In this document: piece after piece, positions 37,420 through 46,478 of the stretch | How positions within the stretch are numbered: position 1 is the first letter of the stretch | Layout of the letters: every line of letters starts with the position of its first letter | Made by a program: the position numbers and the translations under genes | Notes under the pieces: model-generated | Told to the model about the DNA's origin: nothing | Databases searched by the model: none | Seen by the model: the letters and a program-made list of their open reading frames with translations, nothing else | DNA from: Lysobacterales bacterium | Lineage (GTDB): Bacteria > Pseudomonadota > Gammaproteobacteria > Xanthomonadales > Rhodanobacteraceae | DNA: 64,000 bases | Assembly (NCBI GenBank): GCA_016721015.1 | Contig: JADKJL010000012.1 | Location: forward strand, 372,001 to 436,000 | Direction: 5' to 3'

Positions 37420-38295
37420 TCAGGCTCCGCGCAGGGCGGCGATGCGTTCCTCGATGGGCGGGTGGCTGGAAAACAACTTGCGCATGTTGCCACCGGCAAT
37501 ACCGAACGCCTGAATGGCCTTGGGCAGGTTGTTCTCACCATGGCCCTGGCCCAGACGCGCCAGCGCCGCGATCATCTTTTCCTTGCCGGATAGGCGAGCA
37601 CTGCCAGCATCGGCGCGAAATTCGCGCCAGCGTGAAAACGCCATGACGATGATCGAGGCAAGCATGCCAAGCACGAGCTGAAGCACGATGACAATGGCGA
37701 AATAGGCCATTCCGCCACCAGCACCCTCGCGATTGCCGCTGATCGCCCGATCGACCACGCTGCCGATGACGCGGGCGAGGAAGATCACGAAGGTGTTGAG
37801 CACGCCCTGTAGCAGAGTCATCGTGACCATGTCGCCATTGGCGACGTGACTCACCTCGTGGGCGAGCACGGCCTCGATCTCGTCCCGGCTCATCTGCTGC
37901 AACAAACCGCTGCTCACGGCGACGAGGGCGCTGTTGCGTGTCGCCCCGGTCGCAAACGCGTTCATCTCGGGCGCATCGTAGATCGCCACTTCCGGCATGC
38001 CAATCCCGGCGCCTTCGGCCTGGCGACGAACCGTCGAGAGCAGCCAGGATTCGGTCGGGTTCGATGGATTCTCAATGACCCTGGCCCCGGTCTGCCATTT
38101 CGCCACCCACTTCGACATGGCCAGGGAAATGAACGAGCCGCCGAAGCCAAGGACGGCTGCAAGAACGAGGATGCCTTTGAAGTTGATGCCGGCCTTGCTG
38201 TAGGCGTAGGTGTCGATGCCGAACAGCTTGACGATGATAGTCAGCAGAACCAAGACAGCCATGTTGGTGGCGACGAATAGCAGGATGCGACGCAT
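37420..38295 (-). CDS. htpX: Membrane zinc metalloprotease HtpX
   Basis: Inner-membrane heat-shock protease that removes misfolded membrane proteins alongside FtsH. 291 aa from ATG 38295 (MRRILLFVATNMAVLVLLTI). Two N-terminal membrane segments, catalytic HEVSHVANGD near residue 140, two further hydrophobic segments (GVLNTFVIFLARVIGSVV, AYFAIVIVLQLVLGMLASII), and the third metal ligand in WREFRADAGSARL. Ends SSHPPIEERIAALRGA as usual for HtpX. Confidence 0.97.
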   Translation of the reverse strand: MRRILLFVATNMAVLVLLTIIVKLFGIDTYAYSKAGINFKGILVLAAVLGFGGSFISLAMSKWVAKWQTGARVIENPSNPTESWLLSTVRRQAEGAGIGMPEVAIYDAPEMNAFATGATRNSALVAVSSGLLQQMSRDEIEAVLAHEVSHVANGDMVTMTLLQGVLNTFVIFLARVIGSVVDRAISGNREGAGGGMAYFAIVIVLQLVLGMLASIIVMAFSRWREFRADAGSARLSGKEKMIAALARLGQGHGENNLPKAIQAFGIAGGNMRKLFSSHPPIEERIAALRGA

Positions 38296-38418
38296 GTTTG
38301 TCTCTCGTGATGAGCGGGGAGGATGACGCGATGCTGTCCCCGAGTTTGGGTAAACTCCGGGCAAATTCAAGCGCCTTGTCAGTGAATCGACTGCAGGCCA
38401 TGTCCACGGATTCCATCC

Positions 38419-39312
38419 ATGCCGAAGACTGAGCCATCACTTCGCCCGCTGCGCGGACGCTTCGCCCCGTCGCCAACCGGAAGCCTGCATTTTGGCTCGC
38501 TGGTTGCCGCGCTCGGCAGCTGGCTGCGTGCACGCTCCAGAAATGGTACCTGGATCGTGCGCATGGAAGATGTCGACAGCGTCCGCAGCGTGCCCGGTGC
38601 TGGCGAGAGCATCCTTGCGACGCTGGCGGCTTTCGGGCTCGATTCCGACGAACCCGTGGTATGGCAAGGCCAGCGCCTCGATTTGTATGAGGCGGCATTT
38701 GAACAACTGAAGACACTCGGTGCGGTCTATCCCTGCCGTTGCAGTCGCAACGACCTGGCTGCATTCGATGGCATTCATCCACGCCAGTGCACTCGCCACG
38801 CAGGCTCTTCGCCGCCAGCCTGGCGTGTACGCGTCGATGATCGCGTCATCGCCTTCACCGATCAGGTCTGCGCAACGGTAACCCAGCAGCTCGATCGCGA
38901 GGTCGGCGATTTTGTCGTGCTCCGGGCTGACGGCCGCTTCACCTATCAGCTTGCGGTGGTCGTCGATGATGCGGATCAAGCCATCACCGAGGTCGTGCGC
39001 GGAGCCGACCTGCTCGATTCGACCCCGCGCCAGATATTCCTGCACGAGTTGCTGGGCTTGCCTGTGCCCAGCTATCTGCATCTGCCACTGGCTCTCGATG
39101 GGTCGGGACGCAAGCTCAGCAAACAGGATCAGGCGCGCCCCGTCGATCCGGCAGATCCCCTGCCTGCCCTGCGCGCAGCGCTCGCCTTCCTCGGACAACG
39201 TGCGACATCCGGCAACTGCGTCGGCGAGCTTCTGCGCGAGGCCATTGCCGAATTCGATATCGAGGCCATCCCTGCGCAACCACAAGCGCATGTCGCAATG
39301 CGGAAGGACTAA
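38419..39312 (+). CDS. gluQ: Glutamyl-Q tRNA(Asp) synthetase
   Basis: Attaches glutamate to the queuosine base of tRNA-Asp. 297 aa, matching a GluRS catalytic core without the anticodon-binding domain. HIGH-type motif FAPSPTGSLHFGSLVAALGS, Zn ligands in YPCRCSRNDL and HPRQCTRH, and KLSKQDQARPVD, which replaces KMSKS as in other GluQ proteins. RMEDVDSVRSVPGAGESIL is in place of RIEDLDPPR. Often beside dksA; dksA is not here. Confidence 0.95.
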   Translation: MPKTEPSLRPLRGRFAPSPTGSLHFGSLVAALGSWLRARSRNGTWIVRMEDVDSVRSVPGAGESILATLAAFGLDSDEPVVWQGQRLDLYEAAFEQLKTLGAVYPCRCSRNDLAAFDGIHPRQCTRHAGSSPPAWRVRVDDRVIAFTDQVCATVTQQLDREVGDFVVLRADGRFTYQLAVVVDDADQAITEVVRGADLLDSTPRQIFLHELLGLPVPSYLHLPLALDGSGRKLSKQDQARPVDPADPLPALRAALAFLGQRATSGNCVGELLREAIAEFDIEAIPAQPQAHVAMRKD

Positions 39313-39379
39313 TCGCCGGCACACAGGCACAATTGAAAACGGACTTCACCCGCACCCAATCATCGACAAGGAGAACTTC

Positions 39380-40120
39380 ATGACGGCTCGCGTAGCACTC
39401 GTCACCGGCGGAATCGGCGGCATCGGCACGGCAATCTGCCGGCATCTCGCCCAGGCGGGACATCGCGTGGCAACCAACTATCGCGACGAGACCAAGGCCA
39501 GGGCATGGCAGGCGGCACAGAAGGCCGACGGCTTCGATTTCGTTCTCGCCGCCGGCGATGTGTCCAGCGTCGAGAGTGCCGAGGCCATGGTGCGCGAGGT
39601 GGAAAGACAGTTGGGCCCAATCGAGATCCTCATCAACAATGCCGGTATCACGCGCGACACGACGTTCCACAAGATGAGCGCGTTGCAATGGCAGGAGGTC
39701 ATCAATACCAACCTCAACTCCTGCTTCAATGTGACCCGACCGATCATCGACGGCATGCGCGCGGGCAAGTGGGGGCGGATCATCCAGATCAGTTCAATCA
39801 ACGGCCAGAAGGGTCAGTACGGCCAGGCGAACTACGCGGCCTCCAAGGCTGGCATGCACGGCTTCTCGATTTCGCTGGCCCAGGAAAACGCCAAGTTCGG
39901 CATTACCGTGAATACCGTTTCGCCAGGCTATGTGCTGACTGAAATGGTCAAGGCCGTACCCGAAGATGTCCGCGCCAAGATCGCCGCGCAGATACCCATC
40001 GGTCGCCTCGGCGAACCCGAGGAGATCGCCTATGCCGTCGGCTTCCTCGCCGCCGAACAAGCCTCGTGGATTACCGGCGCCAACCTGTCGATCAACGGCG
40101 GGCATTACATGGGCTGGTAG
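39380..40120 (+). CDS. phbB: Acetoacetyl-CoA reductase (PhbB), copy 1
   Basis: NADPH-dependent SDR that reduces acetoacetyl-CoA to (R)-3-hydroxybutyryl-CoA for polyhydroxyalkanoate synthesis. 246 aa from ATG 39380 (MTARVALVTGGIGGIGTAIC) with AAGGAG 6 bp upstream. Cofactor motif TGGIGGIG, NNAGITRDTTFHKMSALQWQ, catalytic Ser/Tyr/Lys in QISSINGQKGQYGQANYAASK. The PhaB-type GQxGQxGQxNY signature is complete. Followed by phaR and a second, diverged copy. Confidence 0.94.
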   Translation: MTARVALVTGGIGGIGTAICRHLAQAGHRVATNYRDETKARAWQAAQKADGFDFVLAAGDVSSVESAEAMVREVERQLGPIEILINNAGITRDTTFHKMSALQWQEVINTNLNSCFNVTRPIIDGMRAGKWGRIIQISSINGQKGQYGQANYAASKAGMHGFSISLAQENAKFGITVNTVSPGYVLTEMVKAVPEDVRAKIAAQIPIGRLGEPEEIAYAVGFLAAEQASWITGANLSINGGHYMGW

Positions 40121-40127
40121 CAATCGG

Positions 40128-40156
40128 GACGAGGGGCAAACGATCCGCCCCTCGTC
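40128..40156 (+). terminator. Hairpin downstream of phbB copy 1
   Basis: Ten-bp stem gacgaggggc/gcccctcgtc with a 9-nt loop, 8 bp after the stop codon; no T-run, so termination is probable rather than certain. Confidence 0.6.
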
Positions 40157-40305
40157 GTGTTGCAGCATGGTTTCCTCTGCAACCGGAGAGTCGCGAAGCG
40201 CGTCATATGGGGCACTGCGGGGATTCAACCGAGCTTGGGTCCCCGTTTTCGATGCTGCGCAGCATGAAACTGGTGCAGCGCCGCACGATCTGTTAGCGTT
40301 GCGTT

Positions 40306-40803
40306 ATGGCTGAATTCCGCATCATCAAGAAGTATCCGAATCGTCGACTTTACGACACCGAGATCTCAAGCTACATCACGCTTGAAGAAGTCCGGCAGCT
40401 CGTCGTCGATGGCGAGAAATTCGAGGTTCGCGACGCCAAGTCCGGCGATGACCTGACCCGCTCGGTGCTGCTGCAGATCATTTCGGAACACGAGGATCGC
40501 GGCCAGCCGATGTTCACCACCGAGCTGCTCTCGCAGGTGATCCGTTTCTACGGGGATTCGCTGCAGGGTTTCATGGGCAGCTACCTGGAAAAAAGCTTGC
40601 AGGTGTTTCTCGATCAACAGCAGCAATTCCGCAGCCAGCTGAACAACATCATGGGCCGCACACCATGGTCGATGCTCAATGAGATGACCGAGCGCAACAT
40701 GGACATGTGGAAGTCCATGCAGCAGGGATTCCTGACCGACGCGGTCAACAAGGCGCGCCAGGATGCGGATCCCGCGAAGCCGAAGAAAGACAGCAAGTCC
40801 TGA
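40306..40803 (+). CDS. phaR: Polyhydroxyalkanoate synthesis repressor PhaR
   Basis: 165 aa regulator that represses phasin and phaR genes and is released by binding to PHA granules. N-terminal DNA-binding domain RIIKKYPNRRLYDTEISSYI … TLEEVRQLVVDGEKFEVRDA, then the PHB accumulation domain TRSVLLQIISEHEDRGQPMF. Lys-rich end KPKKDSKS. Flanked on both sides by acetoacetyl-CoA reductases; phaC and phasin genes are not in the window. Confidence 0.95.
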   Translation: MAEFRIIKKYPNRRLYDTEISSYITLEEVRQLVVDGEKFEVRDAKSGDDLTRSVLLQIISEHEDRGQPMFTTELLSQVIRFYGDSLQGFMGSYLEKSLQVFLDQQQQFRSQLNNIMGRTPWSMLNEMTERNMDMWKSMQQGFLTDAVNKARQDADPAKPKKDSKS

Positions 40804-40923
40804 CTCAAGGCCAGGAAGCCCGCGTCACGATATTTCCCCCGATCCACACATCAACCTGCCAGCAAGGCCTGACGGTGTGAACGGCTGTGCCCGATCACCC
40901 TCAACTTCCATGGAGTCCATCGC

Positions 40924-41670
40924 ATGACCCAGCGCGTCGCCCTCATCACCGGAGGAATCGGCGGTCTCGGCACCGAGATCTGTCGCTACCTCGCACGCTC
41001 CGGCAACCGGGTCATCGCCGCCGACCTGGGCACGCGCAAGGAACGCGTGGATGCCTTTCTTGGTGAAGTCGATGAATTCAAGGCAAGCATTTTCTTCGAG
41101 CCGCTCGATGTCGCCGATTACGCCGGCTGCGCGGCCGCGCTTGCCGATATCACTGCGCGCCACGGCCCGGTCTCAATCCTCGTCAATGCAGCCGGGATCA
41201 CCCGCGACACCCGCTTGTGCAAGATGTCCGAGCAGCAATGGTCGGAGGTCATCACGGTCAACCTCGATGGCGTATTCAATACCTGCCGCGCCCTGATCGA
41301 TGGCATGACCGAACGCGGATTCGGCCGCATCGTCAACATCTCCTCGGTCAACGGCCAGACCGGACAATTCGGCCAGACCAACTATTCCGCCGCCAAGGCC
41401 GGCATGCACGGATTCACCATGGCGCTGGCCCGCGAAGTCGCACGCAAGGGCGTCACCGTCAACAGCGTCTCTCCGGGCTACTGCGAAACCGCCCTGGTGA
41501 TGGCCGTGCCGGAGGCCGTGCGTGAACAGATCATCGGCAATATTCCGATTGGCCGCCTGGGCAAGCCCTTCGAGATCGCCCGCGTCGTCGATTTTCTGTG
41601 TGCCGACGATTCCGCCTTCATCACCGGGGCAAACATCCCGGTGAACGGCGGCTACTTCATGGATTTCTGA
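40924..41670 (+). CDS. phbB: Acetoacetyl-CoA reductase (PhbB), copy 2
   Basis: 248 aa SDR (MTQRVALITGGIGGLGTEIC). Same architecture as the copy at 39380: NAAGITRDTRLCKMSEQQWS, NISSVNGQTGQFGQTNYSAAK with Tyr and Lys, GNIPIGRLGKPFEIARVVDF near the end. Clearly a paralogue but with many substitutions, so an old duplication or separate acquisition rather than a recent copy. Convergent with the DUF2058 gene. Confidence 0.93.
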   Translation: MTQRVALITGGIGGLGTEICRYLARSGNRVIAADLGTRKERVDAFLGEVDEFKASIFFEPLDVADYAGCAAALADITARHGPVSILVNAAGITRDTRLCKMSEQQWSEVITVNLDGVFNTCRALIDGMTERGFGRIVNISSVNGQTGQFGQTNYSAAKAGMHGFTMALAREVARKGVTVNSVSPGYCETALVMAVPEAVREQIIGNIPIGRLGKPFEIARVVDFLCADDSAFITGANIPVNGGYFMDF

Positions 41671-41685
41671 GCGACCGTTCGCGGA

Positions 41686-42249
41686 CTACCAGATCAGGTC
41701 GGCAGGAATATCGTCTTCGGCGGGGGCGTCCGGATCGCACAGCAGGACAAGCGCCTCGGCACTGATCAAGCCCGCCTGCTCCCCAATTTCGCGCCCGACC
41801 AGCAGGTAGCGCCCACGGTACTGCACAACGGCCAGTTGTCCGGCGTTGACTTCGGCAAGCTGCTCGGCGGTGCAGTAGACGCGCCGGATCTTGTCGCCAT
41901 GCGGGAAATGGCGGGCGATTTCCGCGTCCGGCTTGTTCAGTGCCTTGTCGGCAAGCAGCGTGGCGAGCTTCTGCTTGCGTTCGGCTTTCTCTTTTGCCCG
42001 CTGCTCGGCCTGCTTCATTTCTAGCTCCCGCTGCTCGCGCTCGGCGCGATCGCGCAGGCCATAGGCGCGGGCAAGATCGATCTCCTCCTGGCTGCGGGCC
42101 GCCGAGCCTGAATTTGCCGGCTTGGGTTTGCGCGATTCGGCGCGCGGCTTGTTCGCCGGGCGCTGCGGGCGATCCGCAGGTTTCGCCTCCGCCCTGAGCT
42201 TCTGCACTAGCCCGCTCTTCAGCAACTGGTCACGCAGCGAATCAGCCAT
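41686..42249 (-). CDS. DUF2058 family protein (YaiL-like)
   Basis: 187 aa. Starts MADSLRDQLLKSGLVQKLRA, then Lys/Arg/Pro/Ala-rich segment and a long charged helix (RAEREQRELEMKQAEQRAKE) that looks like coiled coil, ending in a compact domain (GDKIRRVYCTAEQLAEVNAG, LAVVQYRGRYLLV). This is the DUF2058 pattern; the highly basic first half suggests RNA or ribosome binding. Function unknown. Confidence 0.88.
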   Translation of the reverse strand: MADSLRDQLLKSGLVQKLRAEAKPADRPQRPANKPRAESRKPKPANSGSAARSQEEIDLARAYGLRDRAEREQRELEMKQAEQRAKEKAERKQKLATLLADKALNKPDAEIARHFPHGDKIRRVYCTAEQLAEVNAGQLAVVQYRGRYLLVGREIGEQAGLISAEALVLLCDPDAPAEDDIPADLIW

Positions 42250-42274
42250 GGTGTGTAAATGAGATCTTCATGAG

Positions 42275-42487
42275 TCAGTAGTGCGGCGGCGGGGGTTCGT
42301 TGCCGACGTCATTGCCGAGTGTGGAGCGCAGACCCACCAGGTCGGCGCTCAGGCGGTCGAGTTCGCGACGCATGCCGAACATCGCCTGATCCTGCATGGC
42401 CACGGCGGAATTGAGCGCGGCGACGCTATCGTCGATAAAGGCGAGTCGCACCTCCAGCTCGGTCAGGCGTTCTTCGAGCGAGCTCAT
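42275..42487 (-). CDS. slyX: SlyX family protein
   Basis: 70 aa coiled-coil protein, MSSLEERLTELEVRLAFIDD … LDRLSADLVGLRS, ending PPPPHY, the conserved SlyX C-terminus. Its ATG overlaps the gmd stop by four bases, so the two are coupled. Function unknown. Confidence 0.93.
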   Translation of the reverse strand: MSSLEERLTELEVRLAFIDDSVAALNSAVAMQDQAMFGMRRELDRLSADLVGLRSTLGNDVGNEPPPPHY

Positions 42488-43620
42488 GCGCGCGGCAGAT
42501 CTTCGATCAGATGACGCCCATGACGCGCGCCAAGGTTTCCGGATACCTCGTTGACGGCCAGGGCAAGGTCGGCGCTGGCCATTTCGCGAACCAGTTCGGC
42601 GAAGCTGGTTTTCGGCGTCCAGCCGAGCTTTTCGCGGGCGAACGTCGGATCACCAAGCAGGGTTTCGACTTCGGCGGGCCGGTAATACTTCGGATGAATG
42701 CGCAACAGCGTATCGCCCTTGCTGATCTTCGCGTCCGCGTTGCGCACCTCGGCAACAATGGCCACCTCATCGGCGCCCTGCCCCTTGAATTCGACTTCCA
42801 CGCCCATTTCACGCGCGGCAAGCTCGACAAACTCGCGGACCGAATGCTGGATGCCGGTTGCGATCACATAGTCGTGGGCCTGGTCCTGCTGCAGGATCAG
42901 CCACTGCGCCTCGACATAGTCTCGCGCATGGCCCCAGTCCCGGCGCGCATCGAGATTGCCGAGATACAGGCATTGCTGCAGTCCGCAGATGACCCGGGCC
43001 AACCCGCGCGTGATCTTTCGCGTGACGAAGGTTTCCCCACGGATCGGTGATTCGTGATTGAACAGGATGCCGTTGCAGGCAAACATGCCATAGGCTTCGC
43101 GGTAGTTCACCGTGATCCAGTAGGCGTAGAGCTTGGCGACGCCATACGGCGAACGCGGATGAAACGGCGTCGTCTCGCGCTGGGGCGTTTCGCGAACCAG
43201 GCCGTAGAGTTCGGAGGTCGAGGCCTGGTAGATGCGGCAGCGATCCTGCATGCGCAGGATGCGCATCGCCTCAAGCAGACGCAGGGTACCGAGTCCATCG
43301 GCATTGGCGGTGTATTCGGGCTCCTCGAACGACACCGCGACATGGCTCTGCGCGGCCAGATTGTAGATTTCATGCGGCTCGACTTCCTGCACCACGCGCA
43401 TGAGGCTGGTCGAATCGGTCAGGTCACCGTAGTGCAAGGTCAGCGCCGGACCGCTTTCGTCCAGTTCGCTGTACAAATGATCGATGCGCTCGGTATTGAA
43501 GGACGAGGCCCGCCGCTTCAGGCCATGGACTTCATAGCCTTTGGCGAGCAGCAATTCGGCAAGGTAGGCACCGTCCTGTCCGGTGATGCCTGTGACCAGT
43601 GCGCGCTTCTTTTCCATCAA
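42484..43620 (-). CDS. gmd: GDP-mannose 4,6-dehydratase
   Basis: Converts GDP-D-mannose to GDP-4-keto-6-deoxy-D-mannose, precursor of GDP-rhamnose/fucose for surface polysaccharide. 378 aa; two adjacent Met codons at the start. Motifs: TGITGQDGAYLAELLLAKGY, RRASSFNTERIDHLYSE, ASTSELYG, YGVAKLYAYWITVNYREAYG (Tyr-x3-Lys), NHESPIRGETFVTRKITRG, YRPAEVETLLGDPTFA. The C-terminus is longer than usual by about 20 residues (NLGARHGRHLIEDLPRA). No reductase (fcl or rmd) is beside it. Confidence 0.96.
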   Translation of the reverse strand: MMEKKRALVTGITGQDGAYLAELLLAKGYEVHGLKRRASSFNTERIDHLYSELDESGPALTLHYGDLTDSTSLMRVVQEVEPHEIYNLAAQSHVAVSFEEPEYTANADGLGTLRLLEAMRILRMQDRCRIYQASTSELYGLVRETPQRETTPFHPRSPYGVAKLYAYWITVNYREAYGMFACNGILFNHESPIRGETFVTRKITRGLARVICGLQQCLYLGNLDARRDWGHARDYVEAQWLILQQDQAHDYVIATGIQHSVREFVELAAREMGVEVEFKGQGADEVAIVAEVRNADAKISKGDTLLRIHPKYYRPAEVETLLGDPTFAREKLGWTPKTSFAELVREMASADLALAVNEVSGNLGARHGRHLIEDLPRA

Positions 43621-43717
43621 TGGATCTTCTTTCGGAGTGGGAGGTGCCGATCAGACCGATCGGGAAACGGAGCGGCGATGGTAGCGACCGCACGCACCGA
43701 GGTACAGCATTGCAGGA

Positions 43718-45061
43718 CTATCGGCGCCGCTCGATGCTACGCCCGCGGCCAATTCCGTAGTAGGCCAGACCTGCCTTCTCGATCGCCGCCGGATCAAAGA
43801 TGTTGCGTCCGTCAAAGATCACCTTTTCCTTCAATGCGTTGCCGATGCGGGCCAGATCGGGACTGCGGAAGGCTTTCCACTCGGTGACCACGGCGAGCGC
43901 ATCCGCACCGTCCAGCGCCGTGTATTGCGAATCGCAGAGCACCAGATTGTCCGGCGTGCCATAGATTCGGCGAACCTCGGCATGGGCCTCCGGATCGAAG
44001 GCGCGCACGCGCGCGCCAGACGCCCACAACTGCTCAAGCAAGGTACGGCTCGGCGCCTCGCGCATGTCGTCCGTGTTGGGTTTGAACGCGAGCCCCCACA
44101 GCGCGATCGTGCGTCCCTTGAGATCGCCATTGAAATGCTGGCTGATCAATCCGTGAAGTCGTTGCTTCTGGATCGCATTGGTCGCCTCGACGGCGGCCAG
44201 CACGCGCGGTTCATAGTCGTGACTGCGCGCAATGTGGGCGAGCGCCTTGACGTCCTTCGGAAAACACGAGCCGCCATACCCGGCACCAGGGTAGATGAAG
44301 TGGTAGCCGATGCGCGGATCCGAGCCAATTCCGAGGCGAACATTTTCGACATCCGCGCCGACGCGCTCGGCGATGTTGGCGATCTCGTTCATGAAACTGA
44401 TCTTGGTCGCAAGCATCGCATTCGCCGCGTACTTGGTCAGTTCAGCCGAGCGCACATCCATTTGCACGATGCGGTCGTGATTGCGGTTGAAAGGCGCATA
44501 CAGAGTGCGCAAGGCCGTCATTACCGAAGCGCTGTCGCTGCCGATGATGATGCGATCCGGACGCAGGCAATCCTGCACGGCATCGCCTTCCTTGAGGAAT
44601 TCCGGGTTCGAGACGACATCGAACTCGACCGAACTGCCACGCCCGGACAGGGCCGAGGCGATCGTCTCGCGAACGAGATCTGCAGTGCCGACCGGCACGG
44701 TGGATTTGTTGACGATCACCGCAGGTGCGGACAACTCGCGACCGATCGTGCGGGCGACATCAAGCACATGCGAAAGATCGGCGCTGCCATCCTCTTCCGG
44801 CGGAGTACCGACGGCAATGAAGATGACTTCGCCGTGGGCGATCGCCTTTGCCGCATCGGTCGTGAATTGCAGGCGCCCGGCCGCATGATTCTCGATGACC
44901 ATTGGCGTCAGCCCGGGCTCGAAGATCGGGATTTCGCCGCGTTCCAGACGCGCGATCTTGAGCGCATCGACATCGACGCAGATCACCTCGTTGCCGACTT
45001 CGGCCAGGCAGGTGCCCGTGACCAGTCCGACATAGCCGGTACCGAATATCGCTATGCGCAT
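43718..45061 (-). CDS. ugd: UDP-glucose 6-dehydrogenase
   Basis: Oxidises UDP-glucose to UDP-glucuronate with two NAD+. 447 aa from ATG 45061 (MRIAIFGTGYVGLVTGTCLA), which has GGAG 8 bp upstream. Catalytic Cys in PGAGYGGSCFPKDVKAL, central SNPEFLKEGDAV, KYAANAMLATKISFMNEIAN and C-terminal GLAFKPNTDDMREAPS. With gmd downstream it makes sugar nucleotides for capsule, LPS or exopolysaccharide, although no glycosyltransferases are in view. Confidence 0.96.
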   Translation of the reverse strand: MRIAIFGTGYVGLVTGTCLAEVGNEVICVDVDALKIARLERGEIPIFEPGLTPMVIENHAAGRLQFTTDAAKAIAHGEVIFIAVGTPPEEDGSADLSHVLDVARTIGRELSAPAVIVNKSTVPVGTADLVRETIASALSGRGSSVEFDVVSNPEFLKEGDAVQDCLRPDRIIIGSDSASVMTALRTLYAPFNRNHDRIVQMDVRSAELTKYAANAMLATKISFMNEIANIAERVGADVENVRLGIGSDPRIGYHFIYPGAGYGGSCFPKDVKALAHIARSHDYEPRVLAAVEATNAIQKQRLHGLISQHFNGDLKGRTIALWGLAFKPNTDDMREAPSRTLLEQLWASGARVRAFDPEAHAEVRRIYGTPDNLVLCDSQYTALDGADALAVVTEWKAFRSPDLARIGNALKEKVIFDGRNIFDPAAIEKAGLAYYGIGRGRSIERRR

Positions 45062-45176
45062 TCCATCCACTCCTGCAGGGCAAAAAGCCGCTGGCCGACT
45101 CGCCTCTGGCCAATCCTCGAAAACGAAGAAGGCGTGCCGGATGCCGACACGCCTTCAGTTTGACGCCGCTTGGAGC

Positions 45177-45917
45177 TTACTTCTTCTCGGCGGGGGCCGG
45201 CGCAGCCTTGGCTGCTTCGGTCTCGATCGAGATCAGCTTGACGTCGAAGATCAGGGTCGCGTTCGGCCCGATCGTCGGCGGAGCATTTTCGCCATAAGCG
45301 AGCTCCGCCGGAATCACCAGCTTGTACTCGGAACCGACCGGCATCAGCTGCAGACCTTCGGTCCAACCCTTGATCACGCCATTGAGCGGGAACGTGGCCG
45401 GCTGGCCGCGATCGACCGAGCTGTCGAACTTGGTACCGTCGATCTTGGTTCCGGTGTAGTCAACCTTGACCGTATCGGAGTCCTTCGGCTTTGGACCGGT
45501 GCCCTGCTTGACGACTTCGTACTGCAGACCAGAAGCGGTGGTCTTGACGCCGGCCTTGGCCTTGTTCTTTGCCAGGTAAGCGTCGCCTTCCTTCTTGTTC
45601 TTTTCTGCCGCGACCTTCTCTTCGGCGACGCGCTTGGCCTGCAGCCTCTGCATGAACTCCTGGCGAACCGTCTGGCCCTCTTCCTGGGTCATCAGCGTCT
45701 TGCTGCCATTGAATTCATCCTGCAAGGCCTGGATGACAATCTTCAGATCAAGCTCGTCCTTGATCTGGGTGAGGCCGCGGCCGACATCGGCACCGACCAT
45801 ATAGCTGACCTTGTCTTTCTCGGTCTTCAACGAGGCATCTACGGCCAGGGCACTTCCGGCGAAGAATACCGAAGTCAATGCGGTGGCGATGAGGGTCTTG
45901 CGGACAAAACGGGTCAT
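45177..45917 (-). CDS. fkpA: Periplasmic FKBP-type peptidyl-prolyl cis-trans isomerase (FkpA/Mip-like)
   Basis: 246 aa from ATG 45917 (MTRFVRKTLIATALTSVFFA), AGGAG 9 bp upstream. Sec signal peptide with probable cleavage after SALA. N-terminal dimerisation domain (about 25-130: KVSYMVGADVGRGLTQIKDE), then FKBP domain VDYTGTKIDGTKFDSSVDRG, FPLNGVIKGWTEGLQLMPVG, LVIPAELAYGENAPP. Lys/Ala-rich ends. Folding catalyst for exported proteins; Mip-like relatives aid virulence in some species. Confidence 0.93.
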   Translation of the reverse strand: MTRFVRKTLIATALTSVFFAGSALAVDASLKTEKDKVSYMVGADVGRGLTQIKDELDLKIVIQALQDEFNGSKTLMTQEEGQTVRQEFMQRLQAKRVAEEKVAAEKNKKEGDAYLAKNKAKAGVKTTASGLQYEVVKQGTGPKPKDSDTVKVDYTGTKIDGTKFDSSVDRGQPATFPLNGVIKGWTEGLQLMPVGSEYKLVIPAELAYGENAPPTIGPNATLIFDVKLISIETEAAKAAPAPAEKK

Positions 45918-46285
45918 GTATGGGACTCCTGGGAATACGGTAGAGGACGGCTGCTGGGCACCCGACATAAAGATCAGCGTCAAGCGGGCCGCATATTGTG
46001 GCTGTGGCCGCTTGCGATGGCAAACAACCCCCAAAATCGACATGGTTGCGAGTGAGACGCCCCCATGCTGCCACTCAGAACGTGAACCGGGGTCGGGGTT
46101 CCCGGCTCAGACTGAACGAAGCGGGACAATTCGTTCACGAACCCAGTCTCAGATTGGACGGGCTGCGGCGGTCAACCAGCGAACCCTCGGCTTGTCCGGC
46201 ATGGTGCCGTTGGAACCCCTGTCGTTCACGCCGCCGCGATGCTTCTCGTCGGGCCAAAAAAGAGCATCGCGGCTGAAGCCGGCTT
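45918..46285. other. Intergenic region upstream of fkpA
   Basis: 368 bp with no supported gene. An inverted repeat gccgcgatgct (46229-46239) pairs with agcatcgcggc (46262-46272), and a REP-type half arm occupies 46262-46279 (agcatcgcggctgaagcc), ending six bases before MITE copy 2. The promoter of fkpA must lie in the distal part, but no consensus was recognised. Confidence 0.5.
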
Positions 46286-46453
46286 CTAGCAGCCTGTCGG
46301 ACTTAACTCGGCCGGGCTGCGAATCCGTCTGAACGGCCCACATTGCCGCCGATTTTTGACCCATAGCACCACTATGGGCCTGCAAATCGACGAAAATCTG
46401 GCCTCGCCCAGCCGAATTCTCGCCTCAACCGGCAAAGTCCGACAGGCTGCTAG
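46286..46453. mobile_element. MITE-like element, copy 2
   Basis: 168 bp with the same perfect 19-bp terminal inverted repeats (ctagcagcctgtcggactt) as 29747-29914 and 165/168 identical when reverse-complemented. No transposase. It ends 25 bp before the stop codon of the alpha/beta hydrolase, so it could act as its transcription terminator. Confidence 0.85.
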
Positions 46454-46478
46454 GCAAGTGCCGCGCGCACACGACTGG

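Noticed and set aside
43925..45163. 412-aa plus-strand frame opposite ugd
   Set aside because: Antisense to the conserved UDP-glucose dehydrogenase, no domain signature.
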